NCBI GenBank assembly: GCA_947500415.1
Contig: CANMRT010000001.1
Location: 1,266,982-1,330,981, forward strand
DNA length: 64,000 nt
Source of the DNA: an uncultured Roseicyclus sp.
GTDB taxonomy: Bacteria; Pseudomonadota; Alphaproteobacteria; Rhodobacterales; Rhodobacteraceae
Reading direction: 5' to 3'
The position numbers were made by a program, and so were the translations under genes. The notes beneath the pieces were generated by a model. The model was not told the DNA's origin. It saw only the letters and a program-made list of their open reading frames with translations, and did not search any database. Position 1 is the first letter of the stretch, and the number at the start of each line of letters is the position of its first letter. Positions 1 through 8,707 of the stretch are shown piece after piece.

Positions 1-44
1 AATGCGCTCGATCCTGCCAATACCTGTCGCCGTGTCACTCTCAT
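1..44 (-). CDS. Partial gene start with a twin-arginine-like signal peptide
   Basis: Only the first 14 codons are inside the window; the gene reads leftward off the edge. The peptide MRVTRRQVLAGSSA resembles a twin-arginine (Tat) leader: an RR pair followed by a hydrophobic stretch. A GGAG-like ribosome site lies about 8 bases upstream of the ATG. It would be divergent from yacG. The product cannot be named, and so short a piece could be chance. Confidence 0.4.
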   Translation of the reverse strand, partial: MRVTRRQVLAGSSA

Positions 45-181
45 GTGCCCGCTCCACCCGTGTTTTGCCCTCAGCTAACGGCCCAACCCCCGTTCACGCA
101 ATCCCCATTGCAGTTTGCGCCCCCTTGCGAGCGGGAACGGGCTGCCCCAAATTGACTTCAGATACGACAGTAGGAGCGCCC

Positions 182-364
182 ATGGCCTGCCCAATCTGCG
201 AAAAAGAGACCGACAAGGCCTACCGCCCCTTCTGCTCGCGCCGCTGCGCCGACGTCGATCTGGGGCGCTGGCTCAATGGCAGCTACGCGGTGCCATCGAC
301 CGATCCGGATGATATCGAGCAGGCCCTTGAAGAGGCCGCAAAATCCGAGCCGAAATTGCACTGA
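182..364 (+). CDS. yacG: DNA gyrase inhibitor / zinc-binding protein YacG
   Basis: A 60-residue protein matching the YacG family in size and motif. Four cysteines form the zinc site: CPIC near residues 3-6 and CSRRC near residues 18-22. The sequence DLGRWLNGSYAVP that follows is a YacG hallmark. In E. coli YacG binds GyrB and inhibits DNA gyrase. The ATG at 182 is chosen because the zinc motif begins two codons later and a TAGGAG ribosome site lies just upstream. A longer in-frame extension to base 2 looks non-coding. The gene is followed after 100 bases by tRNA-Phe, in the same direction. Confidence 0.9.
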   Translation: MACPICEKETDKAYRPFCSRRCADVDLGRWLNGSYAVPSTDPDDIEQALEEAAKSEPKLH

Positions 365-464
365 CATTCGCCGCCGAAAAATGCGTGCTCCCCTATGGAC
401 AGCGCCCGTTGATCCCCCTAGAACGCCGCTACCCACAGCGAAGGTTCGCCCCCGCTGGTCCCGT

Positions 465-539
465 GCCCGGGTAGCTCAGGGGTAGAGCAGTGGATTGAAA
501 ATCCTCGTGTCGGTGGTTCGATTCCGCCCCCGGGCACCA
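465..539 (+). tRNA. tRNA-Phe (anticodon GAA)
   Basis: The sequence folds as a full cloverleaf: acceptor stem GCCCGGG pairing with CCCGGGC, D-arm with AGCTCAGGGGTAGAGC, anticodon loop TTGAAAA with GAA, T-arm with GGTTCGATTCC, and an encoded CCA at 537-539. Its last 15 bases are repeated at 15540-15554, which makes this gene the integration site of the island. The gene stays intact after integration because the island supplies nothing upstream of the repeat. Confidence 0.97.
525..539 (+). repeat. attL: 15-bp direct repeat at the tRNA-Phe 3' end
   Basis: CGCCCCCGGGCACCA, the T-arm/acceptor/CCA end of tRNA-Phe, occurs again exactly at 15540-15554. Bases on either side of the two copies differ, so the repeat is exactly 15 bases. 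This is the expected footprint of a tyrosine recombinase that targets the 3' end of a tRNA gene. Confidence 0.88.
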
Positions 540-586
540 AAGCACCCCTCACTGTCAATGGTATCAATGGGTTGCGGGGCAAAATC

Positions 587-621
587 GTCCCACCGGTTTC
601 GCGTTTGGGCAAAAGTGGGAC
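587..621. promoter_or_regulatory. Left-end arm-type recombinase sites (inverted GTGGGAC pair)
   Basis: GTCCCACCG at 587-595 and AAAAGTGGGAC at 611-621 form an inverted pair 48-82 bases inside attL. The same two words recur near the right end (15443-15453 and 15495-15503). Arm-type sites for integrase or excisionase usually flank the core att site in this way. The assignment is inferred from position and repetition only. Confidence 0.5.
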
Positions 622-776
622 TTTTTTGTTCGTGGTTCGGTCCCGGCCGAGGTTTCGTTCAAGAGATGTATTGAGACTTGATCGGGAAGGCAGGAAGTGT
701 GCTGGGACGCGCCCAAACATTGTTGGCAGAGGATGCGAGGCATATGGTGCTCGCACAATCTGAGTCACGGGTGACA

Positions 777-1367
777 ATGCCAGCAGATCGCTATTCGACC
801 TTCTCGGAGCTTTTCCGTCACGAGACGGCAGGGAGCGATTATCGTATTGAAGCCCGTCACGTGATAAACTCAGCCTTGGTTATGGCGCCCCACGGCGGGC
901 GGATCGAACCAGGGACTTCCGAGCTTGCGCGAAGTGTGGCCCAAGATGACAAGTCCCTCTACCTATTTGAAGGCGTGAGAGCCGGATTGAGGCATCACGA
1001 GTTGCACGTGACTTCCCACCTATACGATGAACCACTCGCTCTCGAAATTGCAGCTTGAACCGATCGTTTGGTCGCATTTCATGGCCGCGCTGATCGAGAC
1101 GACCCCGAAACGGTTTGGATTGGTGGCCTCGACACAGACATGAGTGGGCTGATCTTGGATCATGTCGTTCGAGCGGGTTTCGTCGGTAGGCTGCAACAGG
1201 GTGAGCTTGCCGGAACTCATTCAAATAACATCTGCAATCGTGCGCGAAGTGGCAGGGGTGTGCAGGTGGAGCTGCCGAGAGCCTTGAGAAACCGATTGAT
1301 GAGAGAGCAGGAAAGCTTGGTTCAGTTCGCTAGAGCTGTGCGAAATGCTCTCGAAGACCTGATCTAG
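777..1367 (+). pseudogene. Poly-gamma-glutamate hydrolase family protein, interrupted by in-frame TGA
   Basis: Two consecutive open segments in the same frame (777-1055 and 1059-1367) are separated by one TGA at 1056-1058. Together they give about 195 residues resembling the phage/Bacillus poly-gamma-glutamate hydrolase family (PghP/YjqB type). The first part has the metal-binding-like APHGGRIEPGTSELA. The second has VAFHGR, VWIGGLD, NICNR and GVQVELPR in the family order. These zinc peptidase-like enzymes cleave poly-gamma-glutamate, and phages use them to strip capsules. The reading frame is intact on both sides of the TGA, so the loss looks recent, or the stop may be read through. It lies at the left end of the island. 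Confidence 0.72.
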
Positions 1368-1397
1368 CCGCCTTGGCGGCCTGTACGGATCTCGTGC

Positions 1398-1772
1398 TTA
1401 CGAAAGACTGGCGCGTTGCGCTCTCCCGCCCCTAGCTCGTCGCGGTTCTTCTGTCTCTCCCAACCCTTCCAGCGCCACCGGTGCCGTGCCTGGGAACTCA
1501 ACCATCAGCTTGAGCTCCCCGCCCATCGCGCGGACGTAGCCCGTCAGTGTCGAGAGCAGGAGGTCGCTCTGGCGTTCGTACTTCGCGACGGTGGCCTGCT
1601 GGACGCCAAGGGTTTCCGCCAGTTGGACTTGGGTCAACTTCTTGGCCTTCCGCAGCTCCTGCAGCGTCAGGTACTCGGCATGCAGCCGATCCGCTTCGGC
1701 CTCGATCGCCGCGCGGCGGGCGGGGTCGAGGGTCGCCAGCTTGTCCTTCAGGCTCCGGGCCATCGTCATCAT
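1398..1772 (-). CDS. HigA-like antitoxin, XRE-family helix-turn-helix
   Basis: The 124-residue product has a Cro/C1-type helix-turn-helix near residues 45-85 (KLTQVQLAETLGVQQATVAKYE). A basic tail follows. The ATG at 1772 overlaps the toxin stop codon in ATGA, which indicates translational coupling; a second ATG at 1763 is possible. In HigBA-type modules this protein neutralises the toxin and represses the operon. The order, toxin first and antitoxin second, is the HigBA arrangement. Confidence 0.85.
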   Translation of the reverse strand: MMTMARSLKDKLATLDPARRAAIEAEADRLHAEYLTLQELRKAKKLTQVQLAETLGVQQATVAKYERQSDLLLSTLTGYVRAMGGELKLMVEFPGTAPVALEGLGETEEPRRARGGRAQRASLS

Positions 1773-2122
1773 CCTTTCCGTCTCTCCAGGTGGCGGTCGA
1801 ACCGATCGTCCGCCCGGGCGATGAGCGACTTGTAGAACCGCTTCTCGCTGCCACCCGACTTGTCCCCGCCGACGAGCAGGATCGCCTGCCGATCGGGGTC
1901 GAATGCGAAGGCGATGCGCCAGACGCCATCGGCGGCGTTGCAGCGCAGTTCCTTCATGTTGGCATGCTTCGACCCGGTCAGGGTGTCCGCATGGGGTCGC
2001 CCGAGCATGGGGCCTTCCCGCTCGAGCAGCAACGCCCGGGCGAGGATCGCGTCCTGCACCTCTTGTGGCAGGGCATCGAATTCCGGCTCGAATTCCTCGG
2101 CAAAGGATACGGTCCACGGCAT
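1769..2122 (-). CDS. HigB/RelE-like toxin (phage Gp49-like family)
   Basis: A 117-residue basic protein with the features of the Gp49/HigB branch of RelE-fold mRNA interferases: FDALPQEVQDAILARALLL near residues 15-35, KELRCNAADGVWRIAFAFD near the centre, and LLVGGDKSG with FYKSLIARAD near the end. These toxins cleave ribosome-bound mRNA. It is transcribed ahead of its antitoxin with a 4-base overlap. It probably stabilises the island or contributes to phage defence; that role is inferred. Confidence 0.85.
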   Translation of the reverse strand: MPWTVSFAEEFEPEFDALPQEVQDAILARALLLEREGPMLGRPHADTLTGSKHANMKELRCNAADGVWRIAFAFDPDRQAILLVGGDKSGGSEKRFYKSLIARADDRFDRHLERRKG

Positions 2123-2222
2123 CGGGTGAATACTACCTTGAGGATATATAGACTTGAAGAACTAATTTTGCAAGAACGGGCTGCGGGACGGTAGCGTTGC
2201 GTCCGCAGGAACGGGGCGAGGA

Positions 2223-2459
2223 TCAGTCTGCCTCTTTGAGCAGTCCCTGTGCCATTTCCGCTGCGCGAGCGAGGCCGCGAATCCGTGTGCCGGGGGCATC
2301 CGTTGCTCGCTGGAACTCGGCAAACGCCTCGGGCGAAAGCGTTGAGGATTCGCCTTCGTCCAGCTTCGGTTTTTCGGCCTTGGTCATGCCTGCCTCCATA
2401 GTGTTCTTCTTGGTCGTTTCAGTCTTTGCGTGGGGATTTGGTGTATCACGTTTCGCCAC
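2223..2459 (-). CDS. Small hypothetical protein downstream of integrase
   Basis: A 78-residue charged protein with no recognised domain. The GTG start at 2459 overlaps the end of the integrase gene by 14 bases, and a GGGAGG ribosome site sits about 9 bases before it. Internal ATGs at about 2399 and 2387 would give shorter forms. The C-terminal half (LSPEAFAEFQRATDAPGTR...) looks helical. The coupling to the integrase gene suggests it is real, but function is unknown. Confidence 0.45.
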   Translation of the reverse strand: MAKRDTPNPHAKTETTKKNTMEAGMTKAEKPKLDEGESSTLSPEAFAEFQRATDAPGTRIRGLARAAEMAQGLLKEAD

Positions 2460-3558
2460 CCCGCGCTTCCTCCCTTTCCGGCCCGCCCACGTCCCGCGAC
2501 AACAGCTTCATCCCCGAAGCCGCCAGTACCTTCTGGCGCGCGGCGCGGGTGTAACGCGAGGCTTCCTTTATGGTCGTCCAGCCGAAGATCGCCATCAATT
2601 GCCGCTCGGTCGCGCCGTTCTCGGCCGCCAGCGCCGCGCCGGCCTTGCGCAACCCGTGGGCGGAGCAGTGCTGCAGCCCTGCCTCATCGCATTGCTTGCG
2701 GAACCAGTTGCCGAAGCCGTTCGAGGTGAAGGGTTTGCCGAAGGCCGTGACGAGGAAGGCGAGGTTGCCCGTGGGCGTGGCGTCGAGCACCGCCTTCAAC
2801 TCCGGCAGGACCGGGATGGAGAGGGTGACGGGCTTGCGGTCGCGGTTCTTGGCCTGGGTCAGGGTGATCCAGCCGTCCTTGATGTGCTGCGGCCCGAGCC
2901 GGACGATGTCCGACCGCCGCTGCCCTGTGTAGAGCATGAGCGCCAGCGCCAGCCGCGGCTTGCTGCCGATCCGGTGATGATCCTCGAACTGCCGGACCTC
3001 CTCCATCGTCCAGGAATGGAAGCCGTCCCCCTTGGCCTTGAGGTAGGGCACGTCGCGGGCCAGGTTGCGCTGCGCCAGCTCGTATTCGACCGCGAAGGCA
3101 TAGACCTGCCGCAGCGCCTTCACGAAACCGTTGGCGGACTCGGGCCGGTCGGCCATCTCGTCGCGCATGCGCCGGACGTGGCGTGGCTCCATCAGCGCGT
3201 AGGGCTTCGATCCGTTCTTCTCGCAGATCCGGTCGGGGATGCCGCGCCGGACATACTTGGTGCGGCCACTGAGGCGCTGGTATTCAGCGGAAACGTAGTA
3301 CTGCTCGCAGAGCCACTTGAAGCTGCCCTTCGATCCGCGCCGCTCGAGCGGTCCGGCTGGCGCGCGGAGCGTCGCCCCCATCATCGCGGCGCGGTATTCG
3401 GCGAGGAAGTCCTCCGTTCCCGGCTGGCTGCGCAGCCGCACCTTCAGGTGCCCGGGTCGCCGTAGGTAGACGCGCACGTTCCCGTGCCGGTCGGTATCCT
3501 CGATGACGTGCTTCAGGCGGATGCTGCCCGAGCCGTCTCTCATCCTGAATGAGGGCAT
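2446..3558 (-). CDS. Tyrosine-type site-specific integrase
   Basis: A 370-residue phage-type integrase. The catalytic domain shows Arg in TGQRRSDIVRL (about residue 214), Lys in the AKNRDRK turn, HGLRK (His301, Arg304), a Trp in the second His/Trp position (GWTT, about 327) and the nucleophile Tyr336 in SRYTRAA. The N-terminal half carries the core-binding helices. It would catalyse integration at the tRNA-Phe 3' end and, with the neighbouring excisionase-like protein, excision. All catalytic residues are present, so it may be active. Confidence 0.93.
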   Translation of the reverse strand: MPSFRMRDGSGSIRLKHVIEDTDRHGNVRVYLRRPGHLKVRLRSQPGTEDFLAEYRAAMMGATLRAPAGPLERRGSKGSFKWLCEQYYVSAEYQRLSGRTKYVRRGIPDRICEKNGSKPYALMEPRHVRRMRDEMADRPESANGFVKALRQVYAFAVEYELAQRNLARDVPYLKAKGDGFHSWTMEEVRQFEDHHRIGSKPRLALALMLYTGQRRSDIVRLGPQHIKDGWITLTQAKNRDRKPVTLSIPVLPELKAVLDATPTGNLAFLVTAFGKPFTSNGFGNWFRKQCDEAGLQHCSAHGLRKAGAALAAENGATERQLMAIFGWTTIKEASRYTRAARQKVLAASGMKLLSRDVGGPEREEARGGET

Positions 3559-3583
3559 TTCACGCGCTGCCTTTCGTCAGCCG

Positions 3584-3823
3584 TCAGTCGTCCCAGGGAT
3601 TGTGGTCGGAGCGATCCCCATCAGGGATCAGCTCGAACGCCAGGTCAAGTTTTTTCCGGTCCCAGACGGTACGGGCATTGATCCGCTTGGGCGGCGGCAT
3701 GCGCCGGTCGCGGACCAGGTGATCGAAGAGCGTGGGCGAGACCCCGATATAGGCCGCCGCCTCGGTCCGCGAGAGACCGCGGGGCGCGAGCGTGGGCGGG
3801 AGAATGGCGGGGCGCTTGGGCAT
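3584..3823 (-). CDS. Excisionase-like helix-turn-helix protein (AlpA/MerR fold)
   Basis: A 79-residue protein with a winged-helix DNA-binding motif: GLSRTEAAAYIGVSPTLFD followed by VRDRRMPPPKRI and TVWDRKKLDLA. This is typical of AlpA/Xis-type recombination directionality factors. The start at 3823 (MPKRPAIL) is chosen because the longer open frame upstream has no motif. It sits 25 bases upstream of the integrase gene on the same strand, so the two are probably co-transcribed. Confidence 0.72.
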   Translation of the reverse strand: MPKRPAILPPTLAPRGLSRTEAAAYIGVSPTLFDHLVRDRRMPPPKRINARTVWDRKKLDLAFELIPDGDRSDHNPWDD

Positions 3824-4795
3824 GGGGCGAAGGGTTTGGGTTTCGGATGCCGCGAGGATGCCGGAAAGAGAGGGAAGAACGAAGCCGAGAACGGGCGGGG
3901 TAGGCTTGTGGCGAGGAATGACAGGCGGGCGGCGGGTGTGGAGAAACGTGGCGATCTCCTGGCTGCGCTGGTGTAGGCGTGCGACGTCGCGCAAAAGGCT
4001 CGGTGCCGCATACAAAATCGTGCGAAATCAGACGATTGGCGAATTTCTCGCCGCAAGGCCCGAGAGAATACCGCGCATTTCTCCATTCGACATCAACAGC
4101 CTGCAAGAATCTGCGGCAAGCCTTTTATCTTGCGCTCCCATTGTTGAGCGCGAGATGTCATCTCCCGATGCCCGGAGTTGTCGCCTCTTCAACGGACCGG
4201 CTTCTAAGCGCAGGCTTCCGCACTGTGCATACCAGTGGTCTGACATCACTACGAAATTGCAGGAAACCTGCACACGACCGATTTGCATGCACGCGAAAAC
4301 GCCAGTCACGTCAGTGGCTTGCGGCGTTCGTGGCAGGTGCTTTTATCTTGCCCTTTTTCCTTCGCGCTTCAGTCCGAGAGTTTCTATTGCGCCTGTCGTT
4401 CGCCATTCCATGCTAAGCTTCGATACTGTGAGAAGGGGCCAACTGGTCAGGCTGATCACCAGAACGAGTCGCGAAATGCGCCGAAAGTGTTCCAAAATCA
4501 TGCAATTCGCGCGCCTCGTCGCTGCCAAAGGACTGTTGCAGGGCGACGTCCATTCTGCAGTCGAAGTGCCGATTGAGAGCCCGGCCTCAAGCTTTTCAAC
4601 TCGCTCGCAGCGGCGGATCGCAAGCCCATCTTCGTCGAGAAAGAGCCTAGCGCTAGTCATTGGCATCTGCTCCGGCGACCGCCTACCGCTAGTCTCGAAA
4701 ACTATCGTTAGGCTGCCTTGCTCTTCGCCAAAAGCACACTGTTCATTCTGCGGTCGCCGCCGAGGTACTACTGCAAACATGCGGCACTCTCTCGG
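3824..4795. other. Gene-free stretch of about 970 bp inside the island
   Basis: No open frame here has recognisable protein character; the longest ones look like chance frames. Base composition is less GC-biased than the surrounding genes. It must hold the promoter for the excisionase/integrase transcript and the 3' end of the TOPRIM transcript. Decayed sequence or an unrecognised RNA cannot be excluded. Confidence 0.5.
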
Positions 4796-5506
4796 TCACG
4801 GACGCATCGTATTGTGCTCCAGTCCTAGGTAGTCGCGCAGTGCGCAGATCAAACGTATGAGGTCGATCATGTCCGCAACGAGTGCCTCCTCTGCGACATA
4901 CCTCTGCAACCGTCCCTTACCTGCTTTGGTGAATTCGCGATGCACGCGCCCCGCCATCGTCTGCTCGCGGATGAGCGCGCCGGGATTTGCATTGCAGAAC
5001 CCTCGGATCAGATCTTCAGGCAGGAAATCCTCAATCTCCCAATCCAGCCCTGCGCAACTGCCGTTCTGCGCCTCAGCCCGGCGCTGTAGTTCGGGACCGA
5101 GGACGCCGTTCGAAGTCGGCATGATCGGATGCAGTAGAAACACGTCCCGGTAGTGCTTCACCCGGAAATCCATCTCGCAAAGCATGCGGGCGTGCTTGCG
5201 GCCCGCGCGGTCGTTGTCAAACAGACCCACGAACTTTCGTTCCGTCATCATGTTTGCTGCGTCTTGGGAACCCATCTGCCGCAGCGTCTGCAACTCTCGC
5301 ACTACCCCTTGAACGCCGCCGTCATCCTTCAGCCCCGCCTCGAATACGGCAAATCCAGAGTCGAAGAGGTCATGATTGCTCTCGCGTTGCCAAAGATCTC
5401 TGGCGAGGCGCAAGTAGCGGACATCGCTCGTCCCTTCGACAAGGACGTTGGCCGTGCCGACGTTCCAGCCTTTTCCATTGGCGTATCTCTCTACAAGTCC
5501 AATCAA
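4796..5506 (-). CDS. TOPRIM-domain protein (OLD/DUF4435-like), candidate defence effector
   Basis: The 236-residue product shows a TOPRIM fold signature: VLVEGTSDVRYL with Glu24 and Asp28, and GLFDNDRAG with Asp97 and Asp99, followed by an acidic EIEDFLP segment near 157-163. TOPRIM domains bind metal and cleave or rejoin nucleic acids. Related stand-alone forms serve as nuclease effectors in systems such as PARIS. The start is a TTG three bases after the stop of the STAND-like gene, so translation is coupled. The assignment to an exact TOPRIM subfamily is uncertain. Confidence 0.7.
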   Translation of the reverse strand: MIGLVERYANGKGWNVGTANVLVEGTSDVRYLRLARDLWQRESNHDLFDSGFAVFEAGLKDDGGVQGVVRELQTLRQMGSQDAANMMTERKFVGLFDNDRAGRKHARMLCEMDFRVKHYRDVFLLHPIMPTSNGVLGPELQRRAEAQNGSCAGLDWEIEDFLPEDLIRGFCNANPGALIREQTMAGRVHREFTKAGKGRLQRYVAEEALVADMIDLIRLICALRDYLGLEHNTMRP

Positions 5507-5509
5507 CGC

Positions 5510-8500
5510 TCAACCTGCCATCAGCGGCCGCAGTAGCGGACCGTTATGGCCGAAGGAGATGAGGCCGCTGATATTCGCGCCAGGCCGCAGTTGGATGCCA
5601 TCGAATTCGGCTACGCGAAACGGGACCCGGTCGTTCTGGAGTTCTTGCACTCTGGCATGAAGTCGTGCTCCGTCTCCGCCCGAGGCGATGCGGGCGCGGA
5701 CCTGCCGTCTATTCCCTGTGCTCTCGTCGATCAACCAGCGGAGACGGTCCGGAACTTCTACGTAGTGTTCCCCTCGCGCCCAGAGCTGGCGCAGTTTCCC
5801 AAACCGCCGCGATGCCTCGTGATGGCGGTTTCTCTGATGCATGAGAATCGCCAATTCCAGCTCTAGTTGTGGCGACAGGATCGCCCGGTTGCCATCAAGG
5901 GTTTCGAGCAACTCAAGCTGGAGGGCGAAATCCTTCGGGTGATCCATACACGCCAAGATGTAGCGCAGTCGGACCGCCTGTGCGTTGGACCGCAACAGTG
6001 GATGCCCTAGCCGGGCGGCCGCGTCGATCCGGTTCGCGCGGGGGAAGTCATCCAGCGACATGCCCTCACGCCCGGTTATCCCTTCGCCCAAGGCAGACAG
6101 TGCTTGCAGGATTGCCTCGCCTTCAGATGAGGGCTCGGTGTCATGCACCGCACCGGCTGACCGAAGCAGCAGTTCGAACGCCTTGTCGGCGAGGCGCGAC
6201 AGCGCATTTCGCCGTAACTCTGCGGTCTCTCGCTGCATGGCCCCGTAGACGATCCCCAGAACCTCTATTGCGACGCTCGCTGCACCCTCGGGATCGTCGT
6301 TTGCCCCTATGAGCCGATCCCGCGCATAGATTTCCAGAACGTATGAGTTGTCAGGGTTCAGCCTATACGCCCTGTAGGTTGCGTTGTTTGCTTTGGAGCG
6401 CAGGGTTGCCACTTGTTCGGCGGGGGCTCCCCAACGCTCTTCCACCTCGGCGAGGTCATGATAGGCGTGTGCGAGCGAGTTATAGAGATTGAGGTCGGGT
6501 TCGCCTCCTGGGTCGTTCTCGAGCGCAAGCGCGGTCTCGATATCCTGGGTGGCTCGCCGTAGTAGATCGGTACGCTCGTCATCATCGATGGGGAACAGGA
6601 TCTCGTCCTTCGCGATGCGCCGCCGCGATATCGAGCAATGGTGAAGAAACGTCCGGCTGGTCATCCGAAATGCTTTTGGCATCGCGTCCAGAGCCTCAAG
6701 CGCTTCGCGCCAGTAGAGGGCGAACTCGCTGCGGCCCTGTCCGGGGTCGATCTTGAAGATGCTGGTGGCGAAGGTTTCGGCCAGTTCCACCAGATCCGGG
6801 TGCGCAATCATCGGGTTAGAGGCGATCCGCCGGAGAACAATCAGCCGCAGGTGATCGGGATTCTGCGCCTCCGTCAGCTCGACCGAATCGCGGACGGGGG
6901 CATCGTAAAACAGCCCGGTCAGAAGGAACCGTCCAAGTTGGTCGTGGATCATTGCCCAGTGGCTTACCGTATCAAAGCGCTGGCGCACTACGCCCAACGC
7001 CCCGACGGTCGATTGGAGGTCAGAAAGCTTGTCACGGGTCGGAAAGTCGTCGGACCGTGGCAGCAGTGTCTCGGGCAGAAGCTGGCGCACCGTGCTCATG
7101 GCGGCGATATCGATTATCGCGCGCCGCACAACCGGATCAGCAACCTCCTGCCGAAACTGTTCGTAAAGCCAACCTTGTACCGTTTCGGTTAGATCGATTT
7201 GCCTCTGCAGCCAAAATGCCAGCGCGATCCAGAATACGGAATGGCCCGCCGCGGGTCCGACGAGTGAGTGGTTAACGAACGCCTGCCATTCGTGAGCATC
7301 GCGCGCCGTGCCCAGTGGTTGAAGAAACCGGTTTAGGTGCCGGCCCAAGTCCATCGCCGCTTCCTGCGAGATCTCGTGGGACAGATCGCACAGATTTTCC
7401 AGACGCTTCTCGGCGTAGATGGCGACTGGTAGCAGTGCATCGGTCACGAAGACGATGCAGATTCGGCGCCCAGCCTCTGTGATCTGCCTGGCGAAAGTCG
7501 CGATATCTTCTTCGCGTCCCTCCCACTGCGACCGATCGAACACGATGAGCCAAGGTACCTCGTAATGGTGTAGACCCTTCCCGATTTCGGCTGAACCGAT
7601 AGCTTTCAAACAGGAGGTAAGGAAATTTGCTACTGCGCGTCCGTTGGGCGTAAAGGGGGCTTGAGTGGCTATCAGCGTCGGATAGCCGTCCATGGCAGCA
7701 CCGAAGGCAAGTTCTCGGATGAATGTGGTCGCCCCTGCTCCGGATTCCGCCCGGATGTAGAACATCCGACTCGCCTCCGGTCCGTTACGGTCGAGCTGCC
7801 GCAGCACCATTGTTAAGGTGTTCCTGGCGCGGTCGTCCCGAGACCACGGCATTTGCGCTGCATAGGGTCGCCATGAGGCCGAGGGATCCTGGAAGAACCC
7901 GTTGATTTCTTCCGAAGTCAGCCCGTCTGGCGTCACGTATTCCAGATGAGCCTCGGAGAGCAGTTCGTAATTGCCCAGCAGCGGATGCTCGGGGTCATCG
8001 CGTCCCGACAGGTCGACGCGGTGTCGGGCCCCTTGGGCATCCCGGACGCGGATGATGAGCCGGTCGTCGGCGCGCTCCCTATAGCGCCTGTGCAGGGCTT
8101 CCGAAAGCAGCGCCGCGGGGGCTGGCAGCAGCGTTATCCGCCGCGCCCACGCGTCGGCCTGCCAATCGGTGATCTTCTGTCGAGCTTTGGGATCATCGCT
8201 GACTATCGTCAGGCCGCACTGGAATCCGTCCTGCCAAAGTTGTCCCAATTCAACGGGCAGCGTCAGATCGGGTCCGCCGAGCACCACGAGATTCCGGACC
8301 CCGCGCTGCTGCAACGCCATGATCATTTCCATCCGACGTGCCCGAGCGGCGAACCCTGACGTATCGGCCTCGGGGCGGCCGTTGAGCAGAAAGATTGGAA
8401 GGCTCCGGGGCGGCAGCACGGTGTGTGAGGGTGGGACATCGATGACGTGCACCAGCCCTCTCCGGCGAACGAGCGGAGTTTCGATCGCACTGTCCAAAGC

Positions 8501-8707
8501 ATCAATAGCCTTGAGCAGGCCATCCGATGCGATCTCGCTAAGGACGAATTCCCAGGGCAGGCTCAACACCCTAGCGGTCGCTTCTGGCCCTGCCGCCTCG
8601 GCATACGACGGCATTAGCCATAGGCTGGCATCACGGGAATCAAGTTCCGCAAGGATAGGAAGGGCGTAAGGAGTCAGAATTTGTAGACCGTCTGTGATGT
8701 CGCTCAT
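5510..8707 (-). CDS. Large STAND-like P-loop protein with helical-repeat C-terminus
   Basis: A 1065-residue protein counted from the ATG at 8707. Residues 1-210 form an alpha/beta region that I do not recognise. A P-loop-like AESGAGATTF at about 320-329 and a Walker B-like PWLIVFD ending at Asp391 indicate a STAND-type NTPase module. The invariant Walker A lysine is replaced by alanine. From about residue 700 the sequence looks like TPR-type helical repeats (LYNSLAHAYHDLAEVEERWG, ATYRAYRLNPDNSYVLEIYA). Such an architecture fits an intracellular sensor of phage or foreign material. It is followed directly by the TOPRIM gene. The function is inferred, and no named system is matched with confidence. 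Confidence 0.65.
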   Translation of the reverse strand: MSDITDGLQILTPYALPILAELDSRDASLWLMPSYAEAAGPEATARVLSLPWEFVLSEIASDGLLKAIDALDSAIETPLVRRRGLVHVIDVPPSHTVLPPRSLPIFLLNGRPEADTSGFAARARRMEMIMALQQRGVRNLVVLGGPDLTLPVELGQLWQDGFQCGLTIVSDDPKARQKITDWQADAWARRITLLPAPAALLSEALHRRYRERADDRLIIRVRDAQGARHRVDLSGRDDPEHPLLGNYELLSEAHLEYVTPDGLTSEEINGFFQDPSASWRPYAAQMPWSRDDRARNTLTMVLRQLDRNGPEASRMFYIRAESGAGATTFIRELAFGAAMDGYPTLIATQAPFTPNGRAVANFLTSCLKAIGSAEIGKGLHHYEVPWLIVFDRSQWEGREEDIATFARQITEAGRRICIVFVTDALLPVAIYAEKRLENLCDLSHEISQEAAMDLGRHLNRFLQPLGTARDAHEWQAFVNHSLVGPAAGHSVFWIALAFWLQRQIDLTETVQGWLYEQFRQEVADPVVRRAIIDIAAMSTVRQLLPETLLPRSDDFPTRDKLSDLQSTVGALGVVRQRFDTVSHWAMIHDQLGRFLLTGLFYDAPVRDSVELTEAQNPDHLRLIVLRRIASNPMIAHPDLVELAETFATSIFKIDPGQGRSEFALYWREALEALDAMPKAFRMTSRTFLHHCSISRRRIAKDEILFPIDDDERTDLLRRATQDIETALALENDPGGEPDLNLYNSLAHAYHDLAEVEERWGAPAEQVATLRSKANNATYRAYRLNPDNSYVLEIYARDRLIGANDDPEGAASVAIEVLGIVYGAMQRETAELRRNALSRLADKAFELLLRSAGAVHDTEPSSEGEAILQALSALGEGITGREGMSLDDFPRANRIDAAARLGHPLLRSNAQAVRLRYILACMDHPKDFALQLELLETLDGNRAILSPQLELELAILMHQRNRHHEASRRFGKLRQLWARGEHYVEVPDRLRWLIDESTGNRRQVRARIASGGDGARLHARVQELQNDRVPFRVAEFDGIQLRPGANISGLISFGHNGPLLRPLMAG

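Noticed and set aside
1-181. Plus-strand 5' extension of yacG from base 2
   Set aside because: The reading has no family resemblance, and the yacG zinc motif with a good ribosome site places the start at 182.
1056-1058. In-frame TGA in the poly-gamma-glutamate hydrolase gene read as selenocysteine
   Set aside because: No selenocysteine insertion hairpin was seen just after it, and the family is not known to use selenocysteine; a nonsense mutation is simpler.
2197-3465. Long plus-strand open frame opposite the integrase gene
   Set aside because: It is the GC-rich shadow of the integrase, which has all catalytic motifs on the minus strand.
3792-4832. 346-residue plus-strand open frame
   Set aside because: Its composition is not protein-like, no motif was seen, and it starts opposite the excisionase-like gene.
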